Assembly (NCBI RefSeq): GCF_947499945.1
Contig: NZ_CANMQD010000003.1
Location: 294,120 to 358,119, forward strand
Length of the DNA: 64,000 bases
DNA from: an uncultured Sulfitobacter sp.
Lineage (GTDB): Bacteria > Pseudomonadota > Alphaproteobacteria > Rhodobacterales > Rhodobacteraceae
Reading direction: 5' to 3'
Shown: positions 42,647-51,385 of the stretch, piece after piece
How positions within the stretch are numbered: the stretch's first letter is position 1
Layout: the number at the start of each line of letters is the position of its first letter
The notes under the pieces: generated by a model
The model's input: the letters and a program-made list of their open reading frames with translations, nothing else
What the model was told of the DNA's origin: nothing
Database searches by the model: none
Translations under genes and position numbers: made by a program

Positions 42647-42738
42647 CATTGAGATTTCCAATCTGTAATTGAAAACAATGTGATGAGCGGGGTCGTGCAG
42701 AGTGGTGCATTTGCCTTCAATTTGGATAATCCGATACG

Positions 42739-43314
42739 ATGACGACATATCCGGAACTGTTTATTTTACGCCACGGGGAGACCGAGTGGAATGCACAGGG
42801 GCGAATGCAAGGTGCGCTGAACTCTGCTTTGACGAACACAGGCAAGACGCAGGCCCAGCGGCAGGCCGAGATTTTACAGCAATTTGATCTGAGCGCATTT
42901 GACATCCTGAGCAGTCCGCAAGGCCGCGCTTTTGAGACGGCGGCGATTGCGTTGGCGCGGCAGGTTACACATCTTCGGACCGACGAGCGCTTGCGCGAGA
43001 TTGGTGTCGGGACATGGGCGGGTAAGATCCGTAGCGAATTGCCGGGTGCCGGTGGTTTTGAGGAGGGACCTGACGGCGCTCTAGAGCTCTATGAGCGCGC
43101 GCCTGAGGGAGAGGGATTTGCAGCACTAGAGCAGCGATGTGCGGGCTTTCTTACTTCGCTTACGCGGCCTTCGGTGCTTGTAACGCATGGAATAACCTCA
43201 CGAATGTTACGTGCAATTGTGACAGGTGAGGGGGCTGCGGGCCTTGCAAATATGGGCGGTGGGCAGGGGGTTGTGTACCACTTGAAAAATTCTGTGCAAA
43301 AACGTCTCGAATGA
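42739..43314 (+). CDS. Histidine phosphatase family protein
   Basis: The 191-residue protein belongs to the phosphoglycerate-mutase-like (branch 1) histidine phosphatases. The catalytic motif RHGETEWNAQGRMQG lies at about residues 11-25, then SSPQGRAFETA, LREIGVGTWAG and a second His in VLVTHGITSRMLRA. It removes phosphate from a small molecule or protein; substrates of this broad family cannot be deduced. Length agrees with cofactor-independent small phosphatases rather than with glycolytic mutase. The ribosome site is weak. Confidence 0.9.
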   Translation: MTTYPELFILRHGETEWNAQGRMQGALNSALTNTGKTQAQRQAEILQQFDLSAFDILSSPQGRAFETAAIALARQVTHLRTDERLREIGVGTWAGKIRSELPGAGGFEEGPDGALELYERAPEGEGFAALEQRCAGFLTSLTRPSVLVTHGITSRMLRAIVTGEGAAGLANMGGGQGVVYHLKNSVQKRLE

Positions 43315-43355
43315 GGCTTGCCATGGCTGATATCTTTGACTAAACCGCCGCTATC

Positions 43356-43431
<76 letters not shown>

Positions 43432-43483
43432 TTCTTCCCTCAGGGGCGGGAGCACATATCCTCCGAACTGGAGGCACTCTATT

Positions 43484-43564
43484 GCGCGGTTGTAGCTCAG
43501 CTGGTTAGAGTATCGGCCTGTCACGCCGAGGGTCGCGGGTTCGAGCCCCGTCAACCGCGCCACT
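43484..43564 (+). repeat. 81-bp direct repeat, copy 1 (tRNA-Asp)
   Basis: This segment is identical to 54923-55003. Identity spans the whole tRNA-Asp plus two bases on each side, then stops abruptly. The copies are 11,439 bp apart in the same orientation and bound the accessory block. Confidence 0.9.
43486..43562 (+). tRNA. tRNA-Asp (anticodon GTC), copy 1
   Basis: 77 nt with encoded CCA. Acceptor GCGGTTG/CAACCGC, discriminator G, D-arm with TAGCTCAGCTGGTTAGAG, anticodon stem CGGC-type with loop CTGTCAC (anticodon GTC), variable loop AGGGTCG-like and T-arm GGTTCGAGCC. It follows tRNA-Val by 54 bp, probably on one transcript. An identical copy lies at 54925-55001. Confidence 0.95.
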
Positions 43565-44400
43565 TCTCTCCCAGATTATCCTTTGCAGCGTTGTCCCAAC
43601 GGCTTTGGCCGTCCATCGATACTTTGTCGAAAATAGGGGTTAACAAGTTGAAAAGAGGTTTTGTGGAGGTGTTATTCCTTAGTTTTTTGTGCAAACGGCG
43701 CAAACTCCCTACGCAATATCTGTGGGCGCAAAGGAGCCATGCGAAGTTGTTTGTTAAGAGGAGTTTGACTGGGATGAAGGCACGTGAGACTTGGTTTGAT
43801 CTGGAGCAACTAATTTAACAGCAAGCGCCGCGAACCTCCGCAGTTAGCCCAGGTTAGCAAAGCCCTGCGCCATAGACAGAAGACCGTAAATTGCAAAAAA
43901 ACCAATGCAGAATCGTGTGTCATGTTGGCCGAGGGATACTTCGATTTCGCTCCCTTTGAGGAAATGAACAGGGCAACCAAAGGATTTTCTTTGACTTGTT
44001 CTGTGTCCAAGTTGGCAAGATCGGAGAGCATCGAGACACTTTTTCGGATCTCCCTACCGTCATCCCGGATTGAAACGGCAAATTCTAGTTTGGAACACCT
44101 CCTTCCGAAGGGGGATGCTATTCCAAAACAGCAATGACACGGCTGCAACTTGGCCTCGTGGCTGGCAAGTCTAACGTGGTTGGATTCTACGTGATTATTT
44201 CCGAAAAATATGATCCCGTGGGCGCAATCGCGCGCGAGATCAGAGGTGACTAAATTTGCCACAACCCCAATGTAGTTTCTGGAACGCATGGTTTCATCGT
44301 TACCTTTCGCCCCGATACGAAAGGTAAGCTCATCGCGCATCGGGCGTGCTTTGAGAACTCCCTAACACAATAAAAACCGAAACGTGATGTTTCAAAACGA
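43563..44400. other. 838-bp spacer without recognisable gene
   Basis: Several open frames of 70-180 codons occur on both strands, but none has a recognisable domain, sensible composition or good ribosome site. An isolated perfect inverted repeat, TTACCTTTCG / CGAAAGGTAA with an 8-nt loop, is at 44300-44327. By eye it is less GC-rich than the flanking core genes. It may be decayed sequence at the edge of the tRNA-Asp-bounded block. Confidence 0.5.
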
Positions 44401-45324
44401 TCAATCAGCAGAGTCGATGCGCACGAGATCTGATACAGTTCCGCCGATTTCATCCAGCAAGAAATCGATAAACACCCGCACCTTGGCTGTCAGCACATTT
44501 GACTTGGGATAAACCAGCCACAGCGCTGTGTGTTGGTCCAGTCGATAGTCTGGCAACACCCTTACCAGGCTGCCGCTGGCAAGCTCACGGTGAACGCTCC
44601 ACAATGAATTGATGGAAATGCCGGCCCCAGCCAGCGTCGCGATCTTCTGGCTTTGCCCGTCATCGCACAGCAGGCGTGATGTTGCGGCCTTGGGATCGAA
44701 GTGCGCTTGCTCTCCAGCACGGTTCACCAAGCCCCTGATGGAGAAATCCTTGAATGCAATGAGGCGATGTCGCGCAAGGTCGCTTGGTCTTTCTGGCGAA
44801 CCGTATTCCGCGATATAGGCCGCAGAAGCGCAGAGAACGCGGGTATCATCGGCAAGTTTGCGCCCCTTTAAGCTGCTATCTGAAATCTCCTGATTGCGCA
44901 GGGCCAGATCAAAACTACCCTCAATCAAGTCGAACTGCGTGTCCGACAGCCGCAGATCGAGGGTAATATCGGGGTAGGCGTTTAGAAATTTGGGCAAGAT
45001 CGGCGCAATGTAGTTTTGCGCGAAGGTGCTGGGGGCAGCAAACCGCAATGTACCGCTCACAGTCGGAGTAACCATACCCAAGGCTGCAAGGGCGGCATCT
45101 TCTTGGGCCAGCATTTCCTTTGCGAATGGCAGGAAATCGGCACCTTCTAGCGAAAGGGATACCTTGCGCGTTGATCGGCGCAACAAATCCGCGCCTAGCG
45201 TTTTTTCCAGTTTAGCCAGCCGCGCACTTGCGACCGCAGGTGCCATGCCCAATTCTCGACCGGCTGCGCTGATGTTCAGCTTTTCGGCGCTCAGCACGAA
45301 TAACCTGACGCTCTCTGTATCCAT
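44401..45324 (-). CDS. LysR-family transcriptional regulator
   Basis: The 307-residue regulator has the N-terminal winged HTH (MDTESVRLFVLSAEKLNISA, then AAGRELGMAPAVASARLAKLE and LLRRSTRKVSLSLEG) and a LysR substrate-binding domain (GTLRFAAPSTFAQNYIAPIL, DLALRNQEISDSSLKGRKL, LCASAAYIAEYGSP). It resembles the large group of DsdC/CrgA-like regulators that control adjacent oxidoreductase genes. It diverges from the DUF1330-LLM-SDR-ADH genes with 165 bp of AT-rich sequence between and is their likely activator. The effector is unknown. Confidence 0.93.
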   Translation of the reverse strand: MDTESVRLFVLSAEKLNISAAGRELGMAPAVASARLAKLEKTLGADLLRRSTRKVSLSLEGADFLPFAKEMLAQEDAALAALGMVTPTVSGTLRFAAPSTFAQNYIAPILPKFLNAYPDITLDLRLSDTQFDLIEGSFDLALRNQEISDSSLKGRKLADDTRVLCASAAYIAEYGSPERPSDLARHRLIAFKDFSIRGLVNRAGEQAHFDPKAATSRLLCDDGQSQKIATLAGAGISINSLWSVHRELASGSLVRVLPDYRLDQHTALWLVYPKSNVLTAKVRVFIDFLLDEIGGTVSDLVRIDSAD

Positions 45325-45489
45325 ATGATTATATACCAAATCCGAATTATGAAATCAAATATATCTATCTTATATATTTTTCAAAGTTAATGCATATTGG
45401 GTTGGGGAACGAAAAGAAAGGGCAGCACGGGCTCATTCGTCCTAATGTCGACCATAGCGCGCAACAGAATTCTATGAGGAACTACAGCC

Positions 45490-45792
45490 ATGTCCTACTA
45501 TTCCGTTTTAGCCGTCACACCTACGTCTGAAGATTGGATTTCCGATTATATTGAGCCTGCAAACACGCTTGTTGCCAAGCACGGTGGAAAGTATCTGGCG
45601 CGCACGTCAAACCATTCACAGCTGGAGGGTGCGGACAACCCGGCGACGCTTCGTATTCTGATTGAATGGCCAACAGCACAAGCTGCACAGGCGTTCATGT
45701 CTGATCCAGAATATGTGCCGCATTTAAACGCCCGAACTGCTGGCTCTGACAGTGAGCATTTTTTGATCGAGGCAAAAGACGATCTGGAATAG
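45490..45792 (+). CDS. DUF1330 protein
   Basis: The 100-residue protein fits DUF1330, a dimeric ferredoxin-like fold: YYSVLAVTPTSEDWISDYIE, VAKHGGKYLARTSNHSQLEG, LRILIEWPTAQAAQAFMSDP and EYVPHLNARTAGSDSEHFLI. Function is unknown for the family. It is the first gene after the LysR-divergent promoter, preceded by GAGG, and is 55 bp from the LLM oxidoreductase gene. It probably belongs to that small oxidation operon. Confidence 0.88.
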   Translation: MSYYSVLAVTPTSEDWISDYIEPANTLVAKHGGKYLARTSNHSQLEGADNPATLRILIEWPTAQAAQAFMSDPEYVPHLNARTAGSDSEHFLIEAKDDLE

Positions 45793-45847
45793 TCGGATAT
45801 CCGCTTTGTAACAAACACCGCTCCATGACCAGCCAAGGCTAAGCCCC

Positions 45848-46834
45848 ATGAAGATGCACAAACCGATCGCACAGTTCGCACCCATCAACGCGGCCTATAA
45901 TACCGTTTTCCAGCCAAACCTGCTGAGCCTCGGTCTGGTCGTTCCACTGGAACGCTATACCAATGGCCCAGTGCCAACCATGACCTGTCATCTGGAGCGT
46001 GTTCGCATGGCGGAAGACCTCGGGTTTGCGGCAGTGTGGCTGCGTGATGTTCCGTTCAATGTGCCTTCCTTTGGTGACGCGGGGCAAACATTCGATCCAT
46101 TTGTGTATCTTGGCTTTCTTGCAGGCCAGACAAGCCGCATCGCCTTGGGCGTTGCCAGTGTGATCCTGCCGTTGCGCCACCCTGCACACGTGGCGAAGGC
46201 AGCGGCGAGCGTGGATGTGTTGTCAGGCGGACGCTTGCTGCTTGGCGTGGCATCCGGTGACCGGCCCGAAGAATATCCCGCAATGAATATGTCGTTTGAG
46301 GATCGCGGTGGCCGCTTCCGTGACAGCATTGACTATATCAGAGCTATGGCGGCTGATTTTCCCGAATATGAGACCAAGCAGGGGGTATCGCATGGAGCGA
46401 TGGATATGTTGCCGAAACCAATGGGCGGGAAGTTGCCGTTACTGGTTACGGGCGGCAGTTGTCAGCATCCTGATTGGGTCGCTGCGAACAGTGACGGCTG
46501 GATCACCTATCCACGCGACGCGGGATCACAGGCTCAGGCCATTGGCGATTACCGCACGCGCGTGGCGACCTTGGCTTTGCCAGATAAACCTGTGATGCAG
46601 TCGCTCTACATCGATCTGCTAGACAATCCCGATGCTGAGCCACGCCCGATCCATTTAGGGTTCCAGTCCGGCGTTAAATACCTCCACCGCTATCTTGAGG
46701 CTTTGCAGCAGGCAGGCGTCAATCACGTCGCGCTAAATCTGCGGCTCAATTCCGGCGATACCGAAGCAACGATGAAACGGCTGGCAGATGATATTCTGCC
46801 TGCGTTTCCAACTGAAAGGGCAGCACATGTCTAA
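45848..46834 (+). CDS. Luciferase-like (LLM class) flavin oxidoreductase
   Basis: The 328-residue protein is a bacterial-luciferase-like TIM barrel: LERVRMAEDLGFAAVWLRDV, FDPFVYLGFLAGQTSRIALG, ASVILPLRHPAHVAKAAASV, DVLSGGRLLLGVASGDRPEE and LLVTGGSCQHPDWVAANSDG. Such enzymes use FMNH2 or F420H2; with no F420 genes here, FMN is likelier. Its substrate is unknown. The end overlaps the downstream SDR by 8 bp, so the two are coupled. Confidence 0.9.
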   Translation: MKMHKPIAQFAPINAAYNTVFQPNLLSLGLVVPLERYTNGPVPTMTCHLERVRMAEDLGFAAVWLRDVPFNVPSFGDAGQTFDPFVYLGFLAGQTSRIALGVASVILPLRHPAHVAKAAASVDVLSGGRLLLGVASGDRPEEYPAMNMSFEDRGGRFRDSIDYIRAMAADFPEYETKQGVSHGAMDMLPKPMGGKLPLLVTGGSCQHPDWVAANSDGWITYPRDAGSQAQAIGDYRTRVATLALPDKPVMQSLYIDLLDNPDAEPRPIHLGFQSGVKYLHRYLEALQQAGVNHVALNLRLNSGDTEATMKRLADDILPAFPTERAAHV

Positions 46835-47621
46835 GACTATTCTCATAACGGGAGCCACAGACGGGATCGGCCTTGAGGCCGCGAAACTGCTCGCGCGTGA
46901 GGGGCACACCATGCTGGTTCACGGTCGCAACGCCGCTAAACTGGACGCAGCCCGCGCGACCATTGGGGGCAAGACCCACGGCTACTTGGCAGATCTGTCA
47001 CACACCGGCGATGTTATAAAACTGGCGGACGACATCATCCGTGACCACGCCCGTATAGACGTTTTGATCAACAACGCGGGCGTTCTGAAAGCCCCTGAAA
47101 CCACTACGGAAGACGGGTTCGATTTGCGTTTTATGGTCAATACGATTGCGCCGTACATACTGACCAAACGCCTGTTGCCTTTGTTGGTCAACGACAGTCG
47201 CATCATCAATCTGTCCTCAGCCGCACAAGCCCCCGTTGAAATAGCGGCCCTCAAAGGCGGGATAAAAATGGAAGATATGGACGCATACTCTCAAAGCAAG
47301 TTGGCCATCACCATATGGTCTCAATATCTTGCTACAACTCTGCCTGATGGACCAAGCTCCATTTCCGTGAATCCGGGGTCCCTTTTGGCGACCAACATGG
47401 TCAAAGAAGGCTTTGGCATAGCAGGTAATGACATCGCGATCGGTGCGAATATTCTGCGCCGCGCGGCTGTTGATCCGGAATTCGCCAATGTATCGGGCAG
47501 GTATTTTGACAACGACGCCGGCTCATTCGGCCAGCCTCATCCAGACGCGACTGATCCTGCAAAGGTCAGTGCCGTGATGCAGGCAATTGAGGCCATTACA
47601 TCTCAACTTTTGACCACCTGA
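46827..47621 (+). CDS. Short-chain dehydrogenase/reductase
   Basis: The 264-residue SDR has the cofactor motif TGATDGIG (residues 8-15), the INNAGVL loop, the catalytic Ser in INLSSAAQ and a Tyr-Lys pair in AYSQSKLA. SISVNPGSL follows, as in classical SDRs of the retinol-dehydrogenase or WWOX-like group. It probably oxidises or reduces an alcohol/carbonyl with NAD(P). The start at 46827 has AAAGGG upstream and lies inside the LLM gene end. It precedes a zinc-free alcohol dehydrogenase gene by 23 bp. Confidence 0.92.
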   Translation: MSKTILITGATDGIGLEAAKLLAREGHTMLVHGRNAAKLDAARATIGGKTHGYLADLSHTGDVIKLADDIIRDHARIDVLINNAGVLKAPETTTEDGFDLRFMVNTIAPYILTKRLLPLLVNDSRIINLSSAAQAPVEIAALKGGIKMEDMDAYSQSKLAITIWSQYLATTLPDGPSSISVNPGSLLATNMVKEGFGIAGNDIAIGANILRRAAVDPEFANVSGRYFDNDAGSFGQPHPDATDPAKVSAVMQAIEAITSQLLTT

Positions 47622-47644
47622 ACACACCAGAAGGAAACTACCCC

Positions 47645-48658
47645 ATGAAAGCCGTTGGATACAAAGCAGCAGGCGCACTTGATCGTGCTGATTCACTGAT
47701 CGACATTGAGATCGATAAACCTGTCGCTACGGGCCGCGACCTGTTGGTGCGCGTGCAAGCCGTGTCGGTGAACCCCGTTGATACGAAAATCCGAATGAAC
47801 CGTCCGCCCGAAAAAGACACCCCAGCGATCCTCGGCTGGGATGCCGTGGGTGAGGTTGTTAGTGTTGGAGAAGACGCTTCCATGTTTAGCGTAGGCGATC
47901 TTGTCTGGTATGCTGGTGCGATCAACCGTTCGGGCACGAACGCCGAATACCATCTGGTCGACGAGCGGATCGTGGGCAAAGCCCCAACCTCCATCACAGC
48001 GGCTGAAGCGGCATCGCTGCCCCTTACTGCCCTGACAGCCTACGAAATGCTATTCGACCGTCTTCGTGTGACCGACCCTGTCCCAGGTGCTTCCAACGCT
48101 GTTGTTATCATTGGCGGCTCTGGTGGCGTCGGCTCCATCGCTATCCAACTGCTGCGCGCTAACACCGATATGGTTGTTATCGCCACGGCATCGCGTCCTG
48201 AAACACAGGACTGGGTCAAAGAATTGGGCGCGCATCATGTCATTGACCACACCAAACCCCTAACACCCCAGATCGAAGCTTTGGGAATTGGCCAGCCGGG
48301 CTACGTGTTCTCGACCACGCACACCCATCAGTACATTGATCAAATTGCCGAGTTCATCGCCCCACAAGGTCGCTTTGGTCTGATCGACGACCCTGAAACA
48401 CTTAACATCATGCCGTTCAAAACCAAAGCTGTGTCGACCCATTGGGAGCTGATGTTCACACGATCATTGTTCCAGACGGCCGATATCACGCGCCAACACG
48501 ATATTCTGAACGAAGTGGCGGAGTTGCTGGATTCTGGTAAGATCCGTTCAACCGCGACGGAGACCTTGGGCAAGATTGATGCGGCCACGCTGAAACGCGC
48601 CCATGCAATACTAGAGAGCAACAAGGCCAAGGGGAAATTGGTGCTTGAAGGCTTTTAA
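47645..48658 (+). CDS. Zinc-free medium-chain alcohol dehydrogenase/quinone reductase
   Basis: The 337-residue MDR protein has a GroES-like N-domain (VQAVSVNPVDTKIRMN, LGWDAVGEVVSVGEDASMF) and a Rossmann domain (AVVIIGGSGGVGSIAIQLLR). Zinc-ligand Cys/His residues of classical alcohol dehydrogenases are absent, and the pattern is that of the zinc-binding-domain-annotated quinone oxidoreductase subgroup (ZADH2/YhdH-like). It likely reduces an enone or quinone with NADPH. It ends the LysR-divergent gene run, after AAGGAA upstream of the ATG. Confidence 0.9.
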   Translation: MKAVGYKAAGALDRADSLIDIEIDKPVATGRDLLVRVQAVSVNPVDTKIRMNRPPEKDTPAILGWDAVGEVVSVGEDASMFSVGDLVWYAGAINRSGTNAEYHLVDERIVGKAPTSITAAEAASLPLTALTAYEMLFDRLRVTDPVPGASNAVVIIGGSGGVGSIAIQLLRANTDMVVIATASRPETQDWVKELGAHHVIDHTKPLTPQIEALGIGQPGYVFSTTHTHQYIDQIAEFIAPQGRFGLIDDPETLNIMPFKTKAVSTHWELMFTRSLFQTADITRQHDILNEVAELLDSGKIRSTATETLGKIDAATLKRAHAILESNKAKGKLVLEGF

Positions 48659-48797
48659 GGTAGCGGCAGGCGGCGCTCGGAGATTAGCGCCGCTTGCACA
48701 CTTCGCACGGCAAAACCGTATTAAACCGCTTTCCCCAGAAAACGGCTCTTGCGCTCAGTCCGACAAAACAGAGGTTTGCGGCGGGTGTCTCATCATG

Positions 48798-49322
48798 TTA
48801 ATTCGATGCAGCCTCCGCCAAACATGCAAGCCTTTTTGCGCTGGCCAAGGCCGCATCTTTGGACAATGGCCAAGCTTGGGTTAACCCCTCGATAATGACC
48901 AATAGGTCGCTGGTGCTCATATCGGTTCGTGCTTTCGTGGAAGCCAACTGCGAAACCTCCTCCTTGTGTTTTTCCAGCAGTTTGCGAAGCGCAGGGTCAG
49001 TAGGGGATGATGCAACCGCCGCATGGAACAGACAGCCATGGCTTGCTTCGGCCTGCATCCAGCCCGCTATCCGGTCGAGAGTCTCGCTCAGGCTTTGGAC
49101 CGATTCATCGGTGGGGTGGCCAAACACCTGTGCCAAATACCGTTGATGCCTGTGTTCCAACGCCAACCGGATCATGGCGTCACGCGATTGCGCGTATTTG
49201 TAGAGGGTGCGCATGCTGACACCCGCTGCGTCACGCAAGTCTTCGACGCTGGGCTCCGTGAACCCTCTCGCCGCGAAGGCCTGTTCTAACCCGCCTGCGA
49301 TCTTGGTCATCATGTTATTCAT
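48798..49322 (-). CDS. TetR/AcrR-family transcriptional regulator
   Basis: The 174-residue repressor has the TetR HTH (LEQAFAARGFTEPSVEDLRD, AAGVSMRTLYKYAQSRDAMI) and an all-helical effector domain of the TetR_C type (GWMQAEASHGCLFHAAVASS). It is divergent from the alcohol dehydrogenase gene, and two 18-bp palindromes lie within 55 bp of its start, so autorepression with control of that gene is likely. The start is uncertain: ATG codons at residues 1, 4 and 5 lack a clear ribosome site. Confidence 0.92.
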   Translation of the reverse strand: MNNMMTKIAGGLEQAFAARGFTEPSVEDLRDAAGVSMRTLYKYAQSRDAMIRLALEHRHQRYLAQVFGHPTDESVQSLSETLDRIAGWMQAEASHGCLFHAAVASSPTDPALRKLLEKHKEEVSQLASTKARTDMSTSDLLVIIEGLTQAWPLSKDAALASAKRLACLAEAASN

Positions 49323-49332
49323 ACTTGACGTG

Positions 49333-49376
49333 GTAGAATACTCCCTCTACCTCCGCAAGTAGAGTGAATATTCTAC
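49333..49376. promoter_or_regulatory. Two TetR-type operators between tetR and adh
   Basis: GTAGAATACTCCCTCTAC (49333-49350) and GTAGAGTGAATATTCTAC (49359-49376) both follow GTAGA-N8-TCTAC. Each is the reverse complement of the other with 2 mismatches in 18. Centres are 26 bp apart. They fill most of the 65-bp divergent spacer and would cover promoter elements of both genes. Confidence 0.75.
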
Positions 49377-49387
49377 CGGAGAATTGT

Positions 49388-50440
49388 ATGACCCTCCCTG
49401 ACACGATGAGCGGCGTTGTTTTGACAGGCCATGGCGGTCCGGAGACGCTTCAGGTGCGGGACAATTTGCCAGTTCCGATACCCGGTCCAAACGACGTGAT
49501 TGTCCATGTGGGTGCGGCTGGTGTGAACAATACAGACATTAACACGCGCCTTGCTTGGTACTCCAAAGGCGATGTTGAGAATGCAGATGCCACGTGGTCT
49601 GGCAAGCCGCTGGAGTTTCCGCGTATCCAAGGGGCCGATGTCTGTGGTCAAATCGTTGCCGTTGGGGCGAAAGTTGCTGTGAGCCGTATCGGCGAGCGCG
49701 TTTTGATTGAACCCTGCATCCGCTTTGCAGACGGCGTGGAGCAAACGCCACCTTGGTATTTTGGGTCAGAATGTGACGGCGGGTTTGCACAATATACTCG
49801 CGTCGACACGCGGCATGCCTATGCCATAACCAGTGATCTAACGGATATTGAGCTTGCTTCGTTCCCGTGCTCATATTCCACAGCAGAAAATATGTTGACC
49901 CGTGCCAACGTGAGAGCAGGAGAGACGGTGCTGGTAACTGGCGCATCGGGCGGGGTAGGGTCTGCCGCTGTTCAGTTGGCGTGCGCACGCGGTGCGAAGG
50001 TTATCGCGGTCACAAGCCATGCCAAAATGGAGACATTGCTTGACCTTGGCGCAGAACGGACCTTGCCCCGTGATGCTGATCTTGGATCTGAATTGGGTGC
50101 AGGCAGCGTAGACGTGGTGATTGATTTGGTGGCTGGGCCAAATTGGGCTGGCCTTCTGGACGTTCTGCGTGTCGGTGGGCGCTATGCAGTTGCGGGTGCG
50201 ATAGGCGGCCCCATGGTCGAACTAGATGTGCGGACCCTCTACCTCAAGGACCTCAGCTTTTTCGGCTGCACCGTTCTCGAGCCTGAGGTCTTTGGCAATC
50301 TTGTGGGCCGGATTGAGCGTTGCGAAATCAAACCTTTGGTCGCGGAGGTATTTGATCTCAAAAATATTAAGGCAGCTCAGGTAGCTTTTGGCGACAAGGG
50401 ATATATTGGTAAGATTGTTTTGAAAGTGAGCCGCACTTAA
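49388..50440 (+). CDS. Alcohol dehydrogenase/NADPH:quinone reductase-like protein
   Basis: The 350-residue MDR protein has a GroES-like domain (VGAAGVNNTDINTRLAWYSK, FPRIQGADVCGQIVAVGAKV) and a Rossmann domain (LVTGASGGVGSAAVQLACAR). No catalytic zinc ligands are evident beyond an isolated Cys and Glu, so it resembles quinone reductase or crotonyl-CoA-reductase-like MDRs. The 3' half (LDVLRVGGRYAVAGAIGGP) is typical. GGAG 6 nt upstream favours the ATG at 49388. It is probably repressed by the divergent TetR protein; the substrate is unknown. Confidence 0.9.
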   Translation: MTLPDTMSGVVLTGHGGPETLQVRDNLPVPIPGPNDVIVHVGAAGVNNTDINTRLAWYSKGDVENADATWSGKPLEFPRIQGADVCGQIVAVGAKVAVSRIGERVLIEPCIRFADGVEQTPPWYFGSECDGGFAQYTRVDTRHAYAITSDLTDIELASFPCSYSTAENMLTRANVRAGETVLVTGASGGVGSAAVQLACARGAKVIAVTSHAKMETLLDLGAERTLPRDADLGSELGAGSVDVVIDLVAGPNWAGLLDVLRVGGRYAVAGAIGGPMVELDVRTLYLKDLSFFGCTVLEPEVFGNLVGRIERCEIKPLVAEVFDLKNIKAAQVAFGDKGYIGKIVLKVSRT

Positions 50441-50473
50441 AATTAGAGCAGTTCACATTGTCTTTCATACCTT

Positions 50474-51022
50474 TCATCGGAACTCTTCCATGTCAGGCTT
50501 CTGTCTTTGCATCGCATGAAAATTCTCCATGGTGAAGTCAACTTCCTCGCCGCTGACCCAGCCAAACAGTGACCTCTTCACTGCAGTGAGTGGTTCTTCG
50601 TAGATGTGAATAGCGTGGCTTTGCCCGAACCCTTCTGCCGTAATTGCGTGGATCGCGTCAGCACCAAGACTGGTCACTTCACCAGCTGAAATCACCTTGT
50701 TTCCACCATGTCTGAGTCGGGTCGGTTCACGCTTGTAAAGAACCTCTACTTTGGTGCCACGATAGACTGCGATATACACAGGCATGCAGTGCTCGTGCGG
50801 GGCGAGAACTACGTCTGAATTGTAACGGCAGGTCCAGATCGAACAGAACTCGTCCTCAAAAAGCATGACTTCGTCAGTTTCCAAAGATGCGATGGCATCC
50901 GCCATGGTTTCAGACTCCGAAAAACTACTCTTAAGCAATTTGCGGATTGCAAATGTGGCGTTATCAGAAGCCGCTGCGACACGAGCCCTTTCTACAAAAC
51001 TATTGAGAATAGACTGAGTCAT
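50474..51022 (-). CDS. Cupin protein, cysteine-dioxygenase-like (COG5553 type)
   Basis: The 182-residue protein looks like a double-stranded beta-helix (cupin) metal protein. The HEHCMPVYIAVYRGTKVEVL segment supplies paired His residues and a downstream Glu, and GADAIHAITAEG adds the third His of the iron site. It is like predicted metal-dependent enzymes related to cysteine dioxygenase. The N-terminal 45 residues are helical. Thiol dioxygenation is possible, but the substrate is not known. It is convergent with the alcohol dehydrogenase gene and has a long AT-richer spacer upstream. Confidence 0.75.
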   Translation of the reverse strand: MTQSILNSFVERARVAAASDNATFAIRKLLKSSFSESETMADAIASLETDEVMLFEDEFCSIWTCRYNSDVVLAPHEHCMPVYIAVYRGTKVEVLYKREPTRLRHGGNKVISAGEVTSLGADAIHAITAEGFGQSHAIHIYEEPLTAVKRSLFGWVSGEEVDFTMENFHAMQRQKPDMEEFR

Positions 51023-51385
51023 TTCAAATATTCTCTATCTGACAGTGGCGGGCGGTGTTGTTTGAAAGCACCAAATTCTGGTTTTGCGGATCACAATCAA
51101 CAGCGTATAGTTTTCCTACTTCGAGCAACAGAATTGAGAAAGTATTTCAAGAAAAGAATGATAGCTTCCCTGACGATTGTCGACCTTCATTCCAGAGGTG
51201 GAGACCGGCAGCATGTTGCGCATGGGGGCCATTTATACACAGCGCTGCGCATGGCTGCTCGCCGTCCATATTTCGACCCCAATCGATCTAGGCTTGGATA
51301 ATTTGGCAGGCTGTCCCCTGAACCAAAACGCGATCTGGTTGAATAGCGCTTAGAATATAGAAAACGTACACTTAATGGAGCTTTT
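51023..51385. other. Spacer between cupin and SDR genes
   Basis: No gene is supported in these 363 bp. Two overlapping open frames of about 79 codons on the plus strand have unremarkable composition and no homology that I recognise. The region must hold the divergent promoters of both neighbours. Confidence 0.5.

Noticed and set aside
43810-44340. 176-codon minus-strand frame near tRNA-Asp as a possible gene or transposase remnant
   Set aside because: No domain, no ribosome site, odd composition and no inverted repeats typical of insertion sequences.
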